DNA from: Acanthopleura granulata
Taxonomy: Eukaryota; Mollusca; Polyplacophora; Chitonida; Chitonidae
Direction of reading: 5' to 3'
Length of the DNA: 64,000 bases
Assembly (NCBI GenBank): GCA_016165875.1
Contig: JABBOT010000005.1
Location: 23,752,627-23,816,626, forward strand
How positions within the stretch are numbered: position 1 is the first letter of the stretch; each line of letters opens with the position of its first letter. Shown here one piece after another: positions 25,958 to 36,693 of the stretch. The notes beneath the pieces were generated by a model. That model saw only the letters and a list, made by a program, of their open reading frames with translations, was not told the origin of the DNA and searched no databases. Both the position numbers and the translations under genes were made by a program.

Positions 25958-26149
25958 CCAGCCCTTCCTCCATCTGCTCCCCACTGGGCCCTGCAACTAT
26001 TTCCGCCTCTGTCTCCATGGTAACAGCTCCCGTCCTCTGCTTTCAATGATTGGTTTCAGCCGTGGCTGAAGAAACTGCTGACCAGGTCACCATGTGGGGC
26101 GCCTCGTCGTCTGTTGTCAGGAACTAATCTGCCCCACCCTTAGAGTCAT
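25958..26149 (-). CDS. Exon 1 (5' UTR plus first 20 codons) of a CRACD/DUF4592-like gene, copy A
   Basis: Read on the minus strand, a pyrimidine-rich tract ending in TTTGCCAG (AG at 26150-26151) precedes the exon, and a GTAAG donor follows at 25957-25953. The start ATG is at 26018 in a strong context (ACCATGG). An in-frame TGA lies ten codons upstream, so the first 131 bases are 5' UTR and at least one more UTR exon should lie further right. The coding part is 61 bases: an acidic N-terminus beginning METEAEIVAG and ending MEEGL plus one base (phase 1), which completes a codon with exon 2 (G + AT = Asp). An identical exon is in copy B. The open frame runs past the donor into SINE sequence; that extension is not coding. 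Seen: splice signals, phase, start. Inferred: membership of this gene. Confidence 0.68.
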
Positions 26150-27739
26150 CTGGCAAACAGAAAACAGAAAACTGTTACCACCACGATGCAGGTGATGGTG
26201 GCTGCATGTACAGAGACATGTACAACAAAACCTCTCACAGTGGGAAGTGCAAAATTACATCCTGGTAGCAGAGGTTACTAAGCCTGTGTTAAAGATTCCT
26301 GTGTCCTGGCAACATGGGATGCCTGTTGCTGAGAAAACAAGAACGTGGCACCTGGCACAGCCTGCTTCTTCTCTCTACGTGCAATATTTGTACTGGAAAC
26401 TGCTGTATTCAGGGGTTTTGCAGCAGTTAATGTGGTCTTACATGAAGTCTTATTGCGGCCACTTTCCATTCACTAATAGGGCATACCCTCTACAGGCATC
26501 TCTGACCAAAGATTGGAGATGACCTCTGCCATATAAGTCATATACTTGTATACTTTGAGTCTTATGACCCAAAAAAGAACACTATTTCAAATCTACAAAA
26601 AAGATACAATGTATCAAAGATAAATCATCTGTGCACATGAATTAACAGGTGGACTGAACATTTGCGATGCACTGTGCATGTACATTCAGCACATCACTAT
26701 ATCTGGGGTACCAGATGCCATTTGAACAACAGTATCATTTGATAACATACGTGTAGTGCAGGAAATGGAATGGTTTCATGTTGGATGGTAAAAGTAAACC
26801 AAATCAATATGATTTACCTTTACCTCTCATTAAAGAATTAAAGGATGACAAAGTGATTGAGAGCAAAGAAGACACAAAAAACACCTGTTGGAAACTGAAA
26901 TAGTCTGACGTTTGATGGCAAACGTAAAGCCTTTGAGCACAAAGAAGATAAAGAAGTGCCCTTCACTTAATATTTTGAATGTATAAATGTACATATACTT
27001 CAAGGCATCCATAAGTACAGGTACATGTGGAAACGTACACATACTACGCTTACTACATACTTTACAGCATGACCCCTGAAAGACATTTTTTTGCCCATTC
27101 TTATAATTAGACAGCGTATCTTGTTCTTTGTACCAAGTAACAACTGACATACTTCAACATGAATTTAGTTGTGCAAACCACACATATGGACTTTTATAAG
27201 GAGGTGTGAATATAAACATACCTGCTCAAAAACAATAATAAAGGCCTGCTAAAAATAGCACAGGAGTACTTGCTGGTTTTGAACCTGAGCCCTGGAGAGA
27301 GACCAGAGGGCTTCCAGCTGAATCCATCAGGCATATCAGCTTCCCTGAGTTTAGGTGCACTCAATAATACGACAGTATCATTTCTTAATTTCATCATTAT
27401 CATTGTTTATTTATAAACAACACATAAACTCAGCCTATAAATTTCACCTTTCAAAGTGACAGTCAATGAGAAAAATACATAAAATACGACACAGTTCAAT
27501 TCACAAACAATTTACATGTATACTTGTTTACCTCGCGCACTTAATGGCCAGAAATTTAATTGATTCCTTGCAACAGAACTCTTTATAAAGCTTCATAACT
27601 TTTAACAGGTCACAAAAAACAGATTTAATTGGTCACTGTGTCTCGTGGCAAGTTAACCGTGCCGCATTCATTGATGATGTATTATTCTATATAAGTTGAG
27701 CCAGACAGATAACTGTGAGAAGTTACAAAGCCTCTCTTA

Positions 27740-27752
27740 NNNNNNNNNNNNN
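27740..27752. other. Assembly gap (13 Ns)
   Basis: A run of 13 unknown bases. The sequences on either side are the end and the start of the same 7.7-kb block, so the true gap is probably negative (an unmerged overlap). Confidence 0.97.
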
Positions 27753-28815
27753 AGTACAGACGCATAAAACAGACCCTATTGGAAGCCTTATGCCTATCTT
27801 CTGACTGAGAGTGATGATACCGTCGAGGAGTGTCACCCGCATAGAAACAAGCCTCTGCAAGTGGTGTGCTTTCTTTTTGTTATTTCATACACTTAAACAT
27901 GTCACAGTTTCTGCACAGTGGTGCTTGTGAAGGAAAGAGCTGGCTCACAAGCACTGCAGCACTACAGCGGAGAATAATGTGTAATCACACAGTCTGGAAC
28001 CAATTGTAGCTTGTAGATGTTCCCCATTTAAAAATAAAAGGTCTCCCTAGATGGCCTAACATTTCTCCCAGTTTTAGAGGTAATGTCATAAAATATTATT
28101 TTTCATACTGAAACTTCCCTGAAACTTCCACTTTTTCAGAAGAATAACATCTTACGTTCCAAACAAATGTCAACAAACCTTCCTAAAGTCAACAGAACTA
28201 TCATAATGGGAACAACTGAGCAACTTAGTAATGGTCTAAATTTTAGGTTGTTTCGGGTATTTCAATGACAAATGGTGCTTCGGACCTGTGTTTTCCATCT
28301 AAAATATATCATCCTCAGAATTTTTTTTTACTGCTCTCCTGGCCAAACTTTTCAGAAACTTTGTTTTGAGCTTTCTTTATTTTTGTCAGATTTAAAGACT
28401 ACTATTTTCTGGAAAAAAAAAATTGTTTGGTAGCATAATGTAGATTTTTTATAGGGTGTTCACTAAGGCATATTTTGAAGGCTTCAATTCTGCTTGAGTA
28501 ATTAGGCTAATAACCAAATCAACATTTAGCTTAAAATCCTGCCTTGACTGTGAAATCTGAGTGGAAACAGGAATATTTCTAACAAAATGTCCACAAATAA
28601 TACTGTCTGAAAATGTCTATTTCAGGTTAAACAGACTGTTTTCAGTCATTGTCCTTGGGTCTTCCAGACATATGTTAAGGATCCCAAGTGATAATTTTAT
28701 CACTGTTTGCTGTTGAAAAAACTGCCTTCAATAACTGTTCAAGTATAATTCAGTTGTTCAAAAGTGTTGTATCTTGTTCAAGTGAGGATGTGTTGTGAGT
28801 GATTGGCTGGCTTAC

Positions 28816-29002
28816 CCTCCATCATCTTCCTCCTCCTCCTCAATCTGCTGGGACATGAGAGCGCTCGTAGATTTGGCCTTCACACACACTATGCTGGCAG
28901 CACTCTCCCCTTCCTTCAACTTGGACCGTTTCCTGGAAGCTCTGAAAAACTTTCTCATTGCTTCGAAGGGTTTGAACTTTCTCTTCTTTTCATTTTTTCC
29001 AT
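28816..29002 (-). CDS. Exon 2 of the CRACD/DUF4592-like gene, copy B (probable haplotype duplicate)
   Basis: This is the counterpart of 21123-21306. It has the same acceptor (AG at 29004-29003) and donor (GTAAG from 28815), but is 187 bases because the acidic tail has one extra Glu codon (EEEEEDDGG against EEEEDDGG). Two residues also differ: KLKEGESAAS here against KLKGGESPAS in copy A. The in-frame indel and unchanged splice sites support coding function. The context says this is an allelic copy created by unmerged contig ends. Confidence 0.66.
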
Positions 29003-29923
29003 CTGCAACAGAACAAAGGTTGAGTGAGTGCTCCAGGAACTGATTTGAAATACTCGGAACTTCAGCTTTCATAAATGGAGCTTGATTTAATAGCTATTGA
29101 CTGGAGGAAGAGAATTTTGCTTTTACATTATCAAAGATCAATGTCAACAAACTTACTCAGAATAATGGAACACAAAATCTGTATTTGCACAGCCTGGGAA
29201 TATCGTATTGATTTATTACAATGTTGTTCAAACCCAATCAAAATATTTTCCCATGCCTGTGATGGCAGCAAAAATAGGACAACACACATTTAGAAAATTA
29301 GACAGAAGGGAAAATGAAAAAGTCCAGAAGGAAATGGCCCAATTCCATGTTGACTTCCTCATTTACTTGTTTTATTACAGCTTATTTCAATGCTTACAAT
29401 ACTTCATTTGCATACATGTACAAGACAGCTTTGGGGGTGGAGGGATTTTGTTTAAAGTGAGACGGAAACATTCATGCCTTGCTAGGTACTTGACAGGCCC
29501 CACTCCCCCCGATAAACCACAAGAACAGGAAGCCAGATTCAATATGCCTTTAGAGCAAATGGTGTGTAAAGGCTCCTTTCATAAGTAAATACTCTCTAGA
29601 AAAGAACCCTTTTGTTTTCTGCTTAGGACCTGTATCACTTTTAAATCTTCCGCACACCATCAACAGCTTGTAATGTTCCCCTGCCAACATTTGTATTACT
29701 GTACGTACAACTCCAGATTCAGGCAGTCCCTCTCAATGTGGGCAACACAAAAGGGTTCAAATCGTAGTGAAACACATCGTTTCCTGATGTGACGCTGCAT
29801 TGCTTGTACATACACACCAAAAAGGCATGATGTACTCCAGGAAGGAACAATGGGATAGATAGTTTTAGACTGCTGTGTTAAAGGCTGGGTAGAGGTTTTA
29901 TGAGTTTCCTACTCCTCAACAAT

Positions 29924-30080
29924 ATTTATTTATTTATTTGATTAATGTTTTATGTTGTACTCAAGAATATTTCCCTTATCCAACGGAGGTAGGCATTATG
30001 GTGGGAGGAAACCAAACACAGCCCGGGCAAAACCCATGATCATCAGCCGTGGTTATGGCAGGCCTTCCCACGGCTACCCC
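29924..30080 (-). mobile_element. Truncated SINE (copy B block)
   Basis: Counterpart of 22319-22476. Confidence 0.8.
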
Positions 30081-30236
30081 CGTCAGCCACAGAAGGTCTA
30101 TAACTAAGACGCTATATTTCAAAACACATGTTGAGTATGTGTATAATGGCAATCACAGCACCCCTCAAACAAGTTGGTCTTATGTTCCCTCTCATAATAC
30201 CTCAATGTTTCTGTGCAGCTGTGCTCATAAAGCACC

Positions 30237-30511
30237 GGGGGCCTCCGTAGCTCAGTTCATCAGCACGTTAGCGCAGTACAATGACCCGAAGCCTCCCACC
30301 AATGCAGTTGCTGTGAGTTCAAGTCCAGCTCATGCTGGTCTCCTATTCGGCCATACGTGGGAAAGTCTGGCAGCAACCTGCGGATGGACATGGGTTTCCC
30401 CCAGGCTCTGCCCGGTTTCCTACCGCCATAATGCTGGCCGCCGTCATATAAGTGAAATATTCTTGAGCACATTGTAAAACGTCAATCAAATAAATAAATA
30501 AATAAATAAAT
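30237..30511 (+). mobile_element. tRNA-derived SINE, full-length copy (copy B block)
   Basis: Counterpart of 22633-22908 with only a few substitutions. Confidence 0.85.
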
Positions 30512-32974
30512 CACTGCAGTGCTGTACAACAGTAGAGAATGGTGTGTTTTCACACAGCTTGGCATCCATTTGTACACGTGGGAAATGTTGCCCATGGACA
30601 GAAGTTTTGCTGCACAAAGTTGTCTTGCTGCACACAAATGTTCAGAAACTTCTACAACTTCAAAGTATGGAATTTCCTTCGAAACATATCCCAAATAAAT
30701 GAATGGGGGATACACTAAATTGTGTCTATACATGATGGCATAACTAATGTGATACTTCAAGCAACATGTACTGTGTAGTATGGCAAATTATAATTTCAAT
30801 GCGTGACATATGCATCTGCCATCAATCTTTCTGATACTAACAAACGCAGGCATCAATACCGCATTTAATGCACATGATGCTGTCACCTTTAATCTGACAC
30901 CATCTACATATTCTCTTTACACATACATGTATATTCTTAAAAAATACAGTTACAAATTGACATGCAACAACATTACTTCATCAAGCCAGAAATAAAATAT
31001 AAAAAGGAAATGCATTTACACTGCCTATTTACATAAATCATGCGCTGGATCAATGACAGAGCAATTAAATCCTCGCACGATTTGAACTGGGGGCTATAGG
31101 GCTTTGTGTGATTATCTGTCGCTTGTTGTTTAATCTGCCTTATCCACTGTACACAGACAGCTATTAAATCCCCTCCTGGTGTGGACAGGGCATTTTTGTG
31201 CCCCTCAATACATTGACAGCCTTCCTCACTTCCTCTCCGTTTCATGACAATTTCTGCCATCGTGTTTTTTACACCACACTTTGTGTCATCAGTTATGTAA
31301 ACTTACACTGGATGCACTTGGCAGAACTCTTTATGACTGTGGACAACAGTTCAGATATACAGCTAACTTTTCAAAAGGATTAATTTTGACACCCCTGAAA
31401 AAACATTTTCTTTCTTCAATTTTGTATTTTAATTTTTTTTTTTTTTTGCTACAAGAGCAGTAAAACCAGATTCTGGTACATGCTGGTATAATTACATGTG
31501 TTAAGTCTTAATCTGGATTGTCATGCTCAATTCTTTTTTGTCCATACCTAACAACGTTTTACCTCACTGTGAAGCCCCCTGCCCCTGAATAATACACTTT
31601 AAGCAGTCAAAAATCTAATAACGTCACTTGAAATATTAGTTCTGTCCAAAAATTCCATCCGAAATCTAACACTTTTCTGCAAAATAATTTTAATGGTTTT
31701 TAAAAGTTATAAATCCACAAATCATCCCCTTCATATATTACAGTGAATATGTGTAGAACAGACAGCTAAAAATACACATTTACAGCAACATTTACAAGTA
31801 CAGTGTACATAGTTGTTCGGTTTTTGCTAGGTTTGTCCACAAATTAGCCATACATGTAACACATGATGCAGTTCAAGGGGAGATAACTGGTGTCACCGTG
31901 AGAAATGTTTCCCACATGTACAAGAGACAGTTCAACATAATCTCACTGAACGCACCTACATGCAGAAGTACATGCAGGTGCGTACACTGGCAAATTTCCA
32001 ACTGGTATACCCTAAATCACCTAAAATTTTTGTAGCTCATTTTAGTCCTGTTAATTGTAGAAAGGTATTTTGAGGTTAACTGGGAAGGCAGGATCACATC
32101 CTACAGAACAAATGTAAGTTTCAGTTCCACAAGTTATTTACATGTATTAAGGTATTTATTTGCCTCTAAAAATGAAAAAATTAATGTGATCTCTATTTTA
32201 TGTGATCTCATGTGCTTGTATAGGTTTGCTAACATCAGTTACATCAACAGATATTTTTCCTTTCTCTCCAATGAAATTTAACACCTTGATTCTACTGCAT
32301 CAAATCAGTCTCCAAGGTTTTAGGCAAACTGACATCTGCTACAATGTAGTTCTCAGAAGCCTTCATGTACATACATACATGTACAGACTTTGTACCAGCA
32401 AGTCCCATTAAGCACACATCATTGTTAACATTGTACACAAGGTCTTATTTTCTTACCAGGCTCCAGGAATGAGATTGCAGGGCTAACTTAGTTGTATACA
32501 ACTATGTGTGTGACTGTTTGTTGGTAATTTTTGTCACAGTATGCAGGAAATATCCAGAAACTTGTAGGGATGTTCACAACAGAATGAACAATCCCAGTCA
32601 ATTTATAAGAGATTGCACTTAGTATCAGGGAACTCACACATGTTGGCATGATTTACATTTATGGTCTAAAACCTATATGTTTAAGGCTAAGATAACACTG
32701 CAAACCAAAAACTACAAGCATCTATATTGAGGTACAGTTGATATAGCTACAGAAATTAAGAAAGGATTCTAAAATGTTTTTTAATTTATATACATAAAAA
32801 ATGGAGCATATTGTTCTAAAGTTCTAAAATGTTTTATAATAGCAAAAAAACAAAAAAAATACTGTGCAATGTACTTAAAACCCCTTGGCCTTAAGCACAT
32901 GTACATTGTAACCAATGCATACAAATTCCAAGAGATATTATTTATACCAGCCATTCATTAAGTTGTGTAGGTGT

Positions 32975-33335
32975 TGTATAAATTTGGTGAACTTGGGACA
33001 AACTATTCAAGACATAGAGCATATACCAGCCTTTTATAAAATTTAACTCCAGTGACCCTATGACCTTGAATAAAAAGGTCAAGGTCACTGAAAATCAATA
33101 CGGTTATTCCTCATGCCAATGTGTAGGTGTGGTGTAAGTTTGGTGAACTTGGACTAAACCGCTCTAGAGATAGAGCATTTACAAGCCTTGTATAAAATTT
33201 AACATAAATGACCTTAATGACCTTAAAGAAAAGGTCAAGGTCAGTGAAAATCAACAGGGTTCTTCCTCGTGTCAATGTGTAAGAATGGTGTACGTTTGGT
33301 GAAAACTTGATAAACCGTTCTAGAGATAGAGCATT
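32975..33335. repeat. Same AGGTCA-rich tandem repeat in copy B
   Basis: Counterpart of 25340-25705, with inverted cores at 33053-33087 and 33209-33243. Confidence 0.85.
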
Positions 33336-33430
33336 TATACCAAAATTGGCTGAGGGGTAAAAATGAAGCATGCTTTTGTATCTCCAACGATCATGTTTGT
33401 TTTCAACCTACTGTACAAGAAGCAATAAGA

Positions 33431-33634
33431 TTTCTTTATTTATTTATTCATTTGATTGGTGTTTTACGCCACACTTAATAATATATAGGAGGAGACCGCA
33501 CAGAGCCCAGAGGAGACCACACAGAGCCCAGAAGAAACCCACGACCATCCACAGGTTGCTGGCAGACCTTCCCATGTACAGCCAGAGAGGAAGCCAGCAT
33601 GAGCTGGACTTCAACTCACAGCGACCGAGAAGTA
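33431..33634 (-). mobile_element. SINE fragment next to exon 1 (copy B), longer allele
   Basis: Same insertion as 25801-25916 but retaining the middle (GGAGGAGACCGCACAGAGCC and a near repeat of it). The 20-bp-scale repeat inside shows a small local duplication as well as the copy A deletion. Confidence 0.8.
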
Positions 33635-33670
33635 TAAAGAATGTTGGTGAATTGTTTTCCAAAGTCTTAC

Positions 33671-33862
33671 CCAGCCCTTCCTCCATCTGCTCCCCACTGG
33701 GCCCTGCAACTATTTCCGCCTCTGTCTCCATGGTAACAGCTCCCGTCCTCTGCTTTCAATGATTGGTTTCAGCCGTGGCTGAAGAAACTGCTGACCAGGT
33801 CACCATGTGGGGCGCCTCGTCGTCTGTTGTCAGGAACTAATCTGCCCCACCCTTAGAGTCAT
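33671..33862 (-). CDS. Exon 1 of the CRACD/DUF4592-like gene, copy B (probable haplotype duplicate)
   Basis: This is the counterpart of 25958-26149, with the same 192-base length, the same acceptor (AG at 33864-33863), ATG at 33731 and donor at 33670. The coding part is identical to copy A. It lies in the second of two near-identical 7.7-kb blocks that meet at a run of Ns, so it is best treated as the other allele rather than a second exon. If the duplication were real, splicing exon 2B to exon 1A would bring an in-frame-stop UTR into the message. Confidence 0.62.
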
Positions 33863-35452
33863 CTGGCAAACAGAAAACAGAAAACTGTTACCACCACGAT
33901 GCAGGTGATGGTGGCTGCATGTACAGAGACATGTACAACAAAACCTCTCACAGTGGGAAGTGCAAAATTACATCCTGGTAGCAGAGGTTACTAAGCCTGT
34001 GTTAAAGATTCCTGTGTCCTGGCAACATGGGATGCCTGTTGCTTAGAAAACAAGAACGTGGCACCTGGCACAGCCTGCTTCTTCTCTCTACGTGCAATAT
34101 TTGTACTGGAAACTGCTGTATTCAGGGGTTTTGCAGCAGTTAATGTGGTCTTACATGAAGTCTTATTGCGGCCACTTTCCATTCACTAATAGGGCATACC
34201 CTCTACAGGCATCTCTGACCAAAGATTGGAGATGACCTCTGCCATATAAGTCATATACTTGTATACTTTGAGTCTTATGACCCAAAAGAGAACACTATTT
34301 CAAATCTACAAAAAAGATACAATGTATCAAAGATAAATCATCTGTGCACATGAATTAACAGGTGGACTGAACATTTGCGATGCACTGTGCATGTACATTC
34401 AGCAGATCACTATATCTGGGGTACCAGATACCATGTGAACAACAGTATTATTTGATAACATACGTGTAGTGCAGGAAATGGAATGCTTTCATGTTGGATG
34501 GTAAAAGTAAACCAAATCAATATGATTTACCTTTACCTCTCATTAAAGAATTAAAGGATGACAAAGTGATTGAGAGCAAAGAAGACACAAAAAACACCTG
34601 TTGGAAACTGAAATAGTCTGACGTTTGATGGCAAACGTAAAGCCTTTGAGCACAAAGAAGATAAAGAAGTGACCTTCACTTAATATTTTGAATGTATAAA
34701 TGTACATATCCTTCAAGGCATCCATAAGTACAGGTACACGTGGAAACGTACACGTACTACGCTTACTACATACTTTACAGCATGACCCCTGAAAGACATT
34801 TTTTTGCCCATTCTTATAATTAGACAGCGTATCTTGTTCTTTGTACCAAGTAACAACTGACATACTTCAACATGAATTTAGCTGTGCAAACCACACATAT
34901 GGACTTTTATAAGGAGGTGTGAATATAAACATACCTGCTCAAAAACAATAATAAAGGCCCGCTAAAAATAGCACAGGAGTACTTGCTGGTTTTGAACCTG
35001 AGCCCTGGAGAGAGACCAGAGGGCTTCCAGCTGAATCCATCAGGCATATCAGCTTCCCTGAGTTTAGGTGCACTCAATAATACGACAGTATCATTTCTTA
35101 ATTTCATCATTATCATTGTTTATTTATAAACAACACATAAACTCAGCCTATAAATTTCACCTTTCAAAGTGACAGTCAATGAGAAAAATACATAAAATAC
35201 GACACAGTTCAATTCACAAACAATTTACATGTATACTTGTTTACCTCGCGCACTTAATGGCCAGAAATTTAATTGATTCCTTGCAACAGAACTCTTTATA
35301 AAGCTTCATAACTTTTAACAGGTCACAAAAAACAGATTTAATTGGTCACTGTGTCTCGTGGCAAGTTAACCGTGCCGCATTCATTGATGATGTATTATTC
35401 TATATAAGTTGAGCCAGACAGATAACTGTGAGAAGTTACAAAGCCTCTCTTA

Positions 35453-36275
35453 GTGGAGTCCTCACCCTCTACAGATTAGGCCACCTGAGTGACACTGATG
35501 CCCTAAGGGGATCTATCTTTGACTTGAGGAATCACCCAACTGCGCTGATAACAGCTCTGCTGCCTTATTATCAAGGAACACAGGCATTCCTTTGATGGGG
35601 ACAGCATCATGCATGGGTTGGCAGGTCAAATTAAACTAATGGCATTGCAGTCGTATGTATAGTCAGATCCAATCAGGGGACATAATTGCGCAAGATTTTT
35701 TCTCCCTTCAACAGCATACCACACACTGTATTGCTTCTTATAAAAATAGCTGTGCAGATACAGTGTATGTCCTGGTTTGGCTTCAGCGGTGCACCCCGTA
35801 TCTTTGTACACCTACTGTGTCTGCAGCTCTGTGCTAAATGCTGCTCTGACAAAGCTGCCTCAGTCTGACAAAGAGAGAAGCAGTCAGGGACAAAGGTTTG
35901 TATTATGAACTAATGTAGGTGTAGGTGTTAACCTACATGTACTGAAATAATAATGAAGGCAAGCAGAAGAAAATATAGGCTTGAAAAGAAGTGAACAATG
36001 AAAAAAAAAAAGTGATTTATATACAAGGGTCAAAGCCACCTTAAAGTGACTTGCCAATAAAAAAAAAAATGGAAATGGAGGAAGTATATACCGGATTTGT
36101 TTAGCATTTTCTAAGTGACACATTCTGATTACTTCGCCTACCTTATAGAGACCTTTATAAGTTGTTTGTGAAACTTGATTCATTTGAAAGATTAAAGCAC
36201 TGATATCAGACATGTCATTTTAAGGCCTTTTTACACTTGTGAAAATGTATTTTTACAAACTAAGGTGAAATACAA
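35453..36275. other. Non-coding sequence right of the duplicated block
   Basis: Unique sequence that should hold upstream intron or the 5' region of the minus-strand gene. No exon or promoter element could be supported. Confidence 0.5.
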
Positions 36276-36693
36276 TATGGTGAAACGCTACCCTACATGT
36301 ACAACTGCTATATGATGAAATGCTACGCTACATGTACAACTGCTCTATGGTGAAATGCTACGCTACATGTACAACTGCTCTATGGTGAAATGCTACGCTA
36401 CATGTACAACTACTCTATGGTGAAATGCTACGCTACATGTACAACTGCTCTATGGTGAAATGCTACGCTACATGTACAACTACTCTATGGTGAAATGCTA
36501 CGCTACATGTACAATTACACTATGGTGAAATGCTACGCCACATGTACAACTACTCTATGGTGAAATGCTACGCAACATGTACAACTACTCTATGGTGAAA
36601 TGCTATGCTACATGTACAACTACTCTATGGTGAAATGCTACGCTACATTTACAACTACTCTATGGGGAAATGCTACGCTACATTTACAACTTC
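36276..36693. repeat. Minisatellite, 12 units of 35 bp
   Basis: The unit is like TATGGTGAAATGCTACGCTA plus CATGTACAACTACTC, with exact 35-bp spacing from 36276 to 36661. Each unit carries ACATGTAC or a one-base variant. The edge units are more divergent than the central ones. Confidence 0.93.

Larger units (their letters stand above)
9624..26149 (-). other. Gene locus model: partial CRACD/KIAA1211-like (DUF4592) gene, 5' part
   Basis: This joins exon 1 (25958-26149), exon 2 (21123-21306), exon 3 (17120-17258) and exon 4 (9624-9749), all minus strand. Introns are about 4.65, 3.86 and 7.37 kb. Junction phases are 1, 2 and 0, and each matches without adjustment, which is the strongest argument that these are one gene. 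The translated part is about 169 residues: acidic start, basic cluster, acidic tail, DSIF segment, then a Ser/Asp/Pro-rich segment. Vertebrate CRACD is reported to bind and inhibit actin capping protein and so promote actin polymerisation at cell junctions. Extending that role to this protein is inference from weak local similarity. No promoter was recognised; the 5' UTR continues in unseen upstream exons. Confidence 0.58.
20069..27739. repeat. 7.7-kb near-identical direct duplication, copy A (left contig end)
   Basis: From AGTACAGACGCATAAAACAG at 20069 to CCTCTCTTA at 27739 the sequence is repeated, in the same order and strand, at 27753-35452. The block ends exactly at the N run. It holds exons 1 and 2 of the minus-strand gene, two SINE fragments plus one full-length SINE copy, members of a dispersed repeat, and the AGGTCA-rich tandem repeat. 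About 93 bp present here at 21971-22063 (containing a long T run) are absent from copy B. Confidence 0.95.
27753..35452. repeat. 7.7-kb near-identical direct duplication, copy B (right contig start)
   Basis: Begins immediately after the N run and matches copy A to 35452, where unique sequence starts (GTGGAGTCCTCACC). Against copy A it has scattered substitutions, an extra 38 bp at 31014-31051, about 73 bp more SINE sequence at 33470-33542, and an extra codon in exon 2. The pattern fits two haplotypes of one locus. Confidence 0.95.

Noticed and set aside
27740..27752. Interpreting the two copies as a recent real gene duplication
   Set aside because: Both copies stop exactly at the gap and the second set lacks exon 3 and beyond; unmerged haplotypes explain this more simply, though reads are needed to prove it.
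36276..36693. Possible CRISPR-like array (regular 35-bp spacing)
   Set aside because: The whole 35-bp unit is repeated, with no unique spacers, and the genome is eukaryotic.
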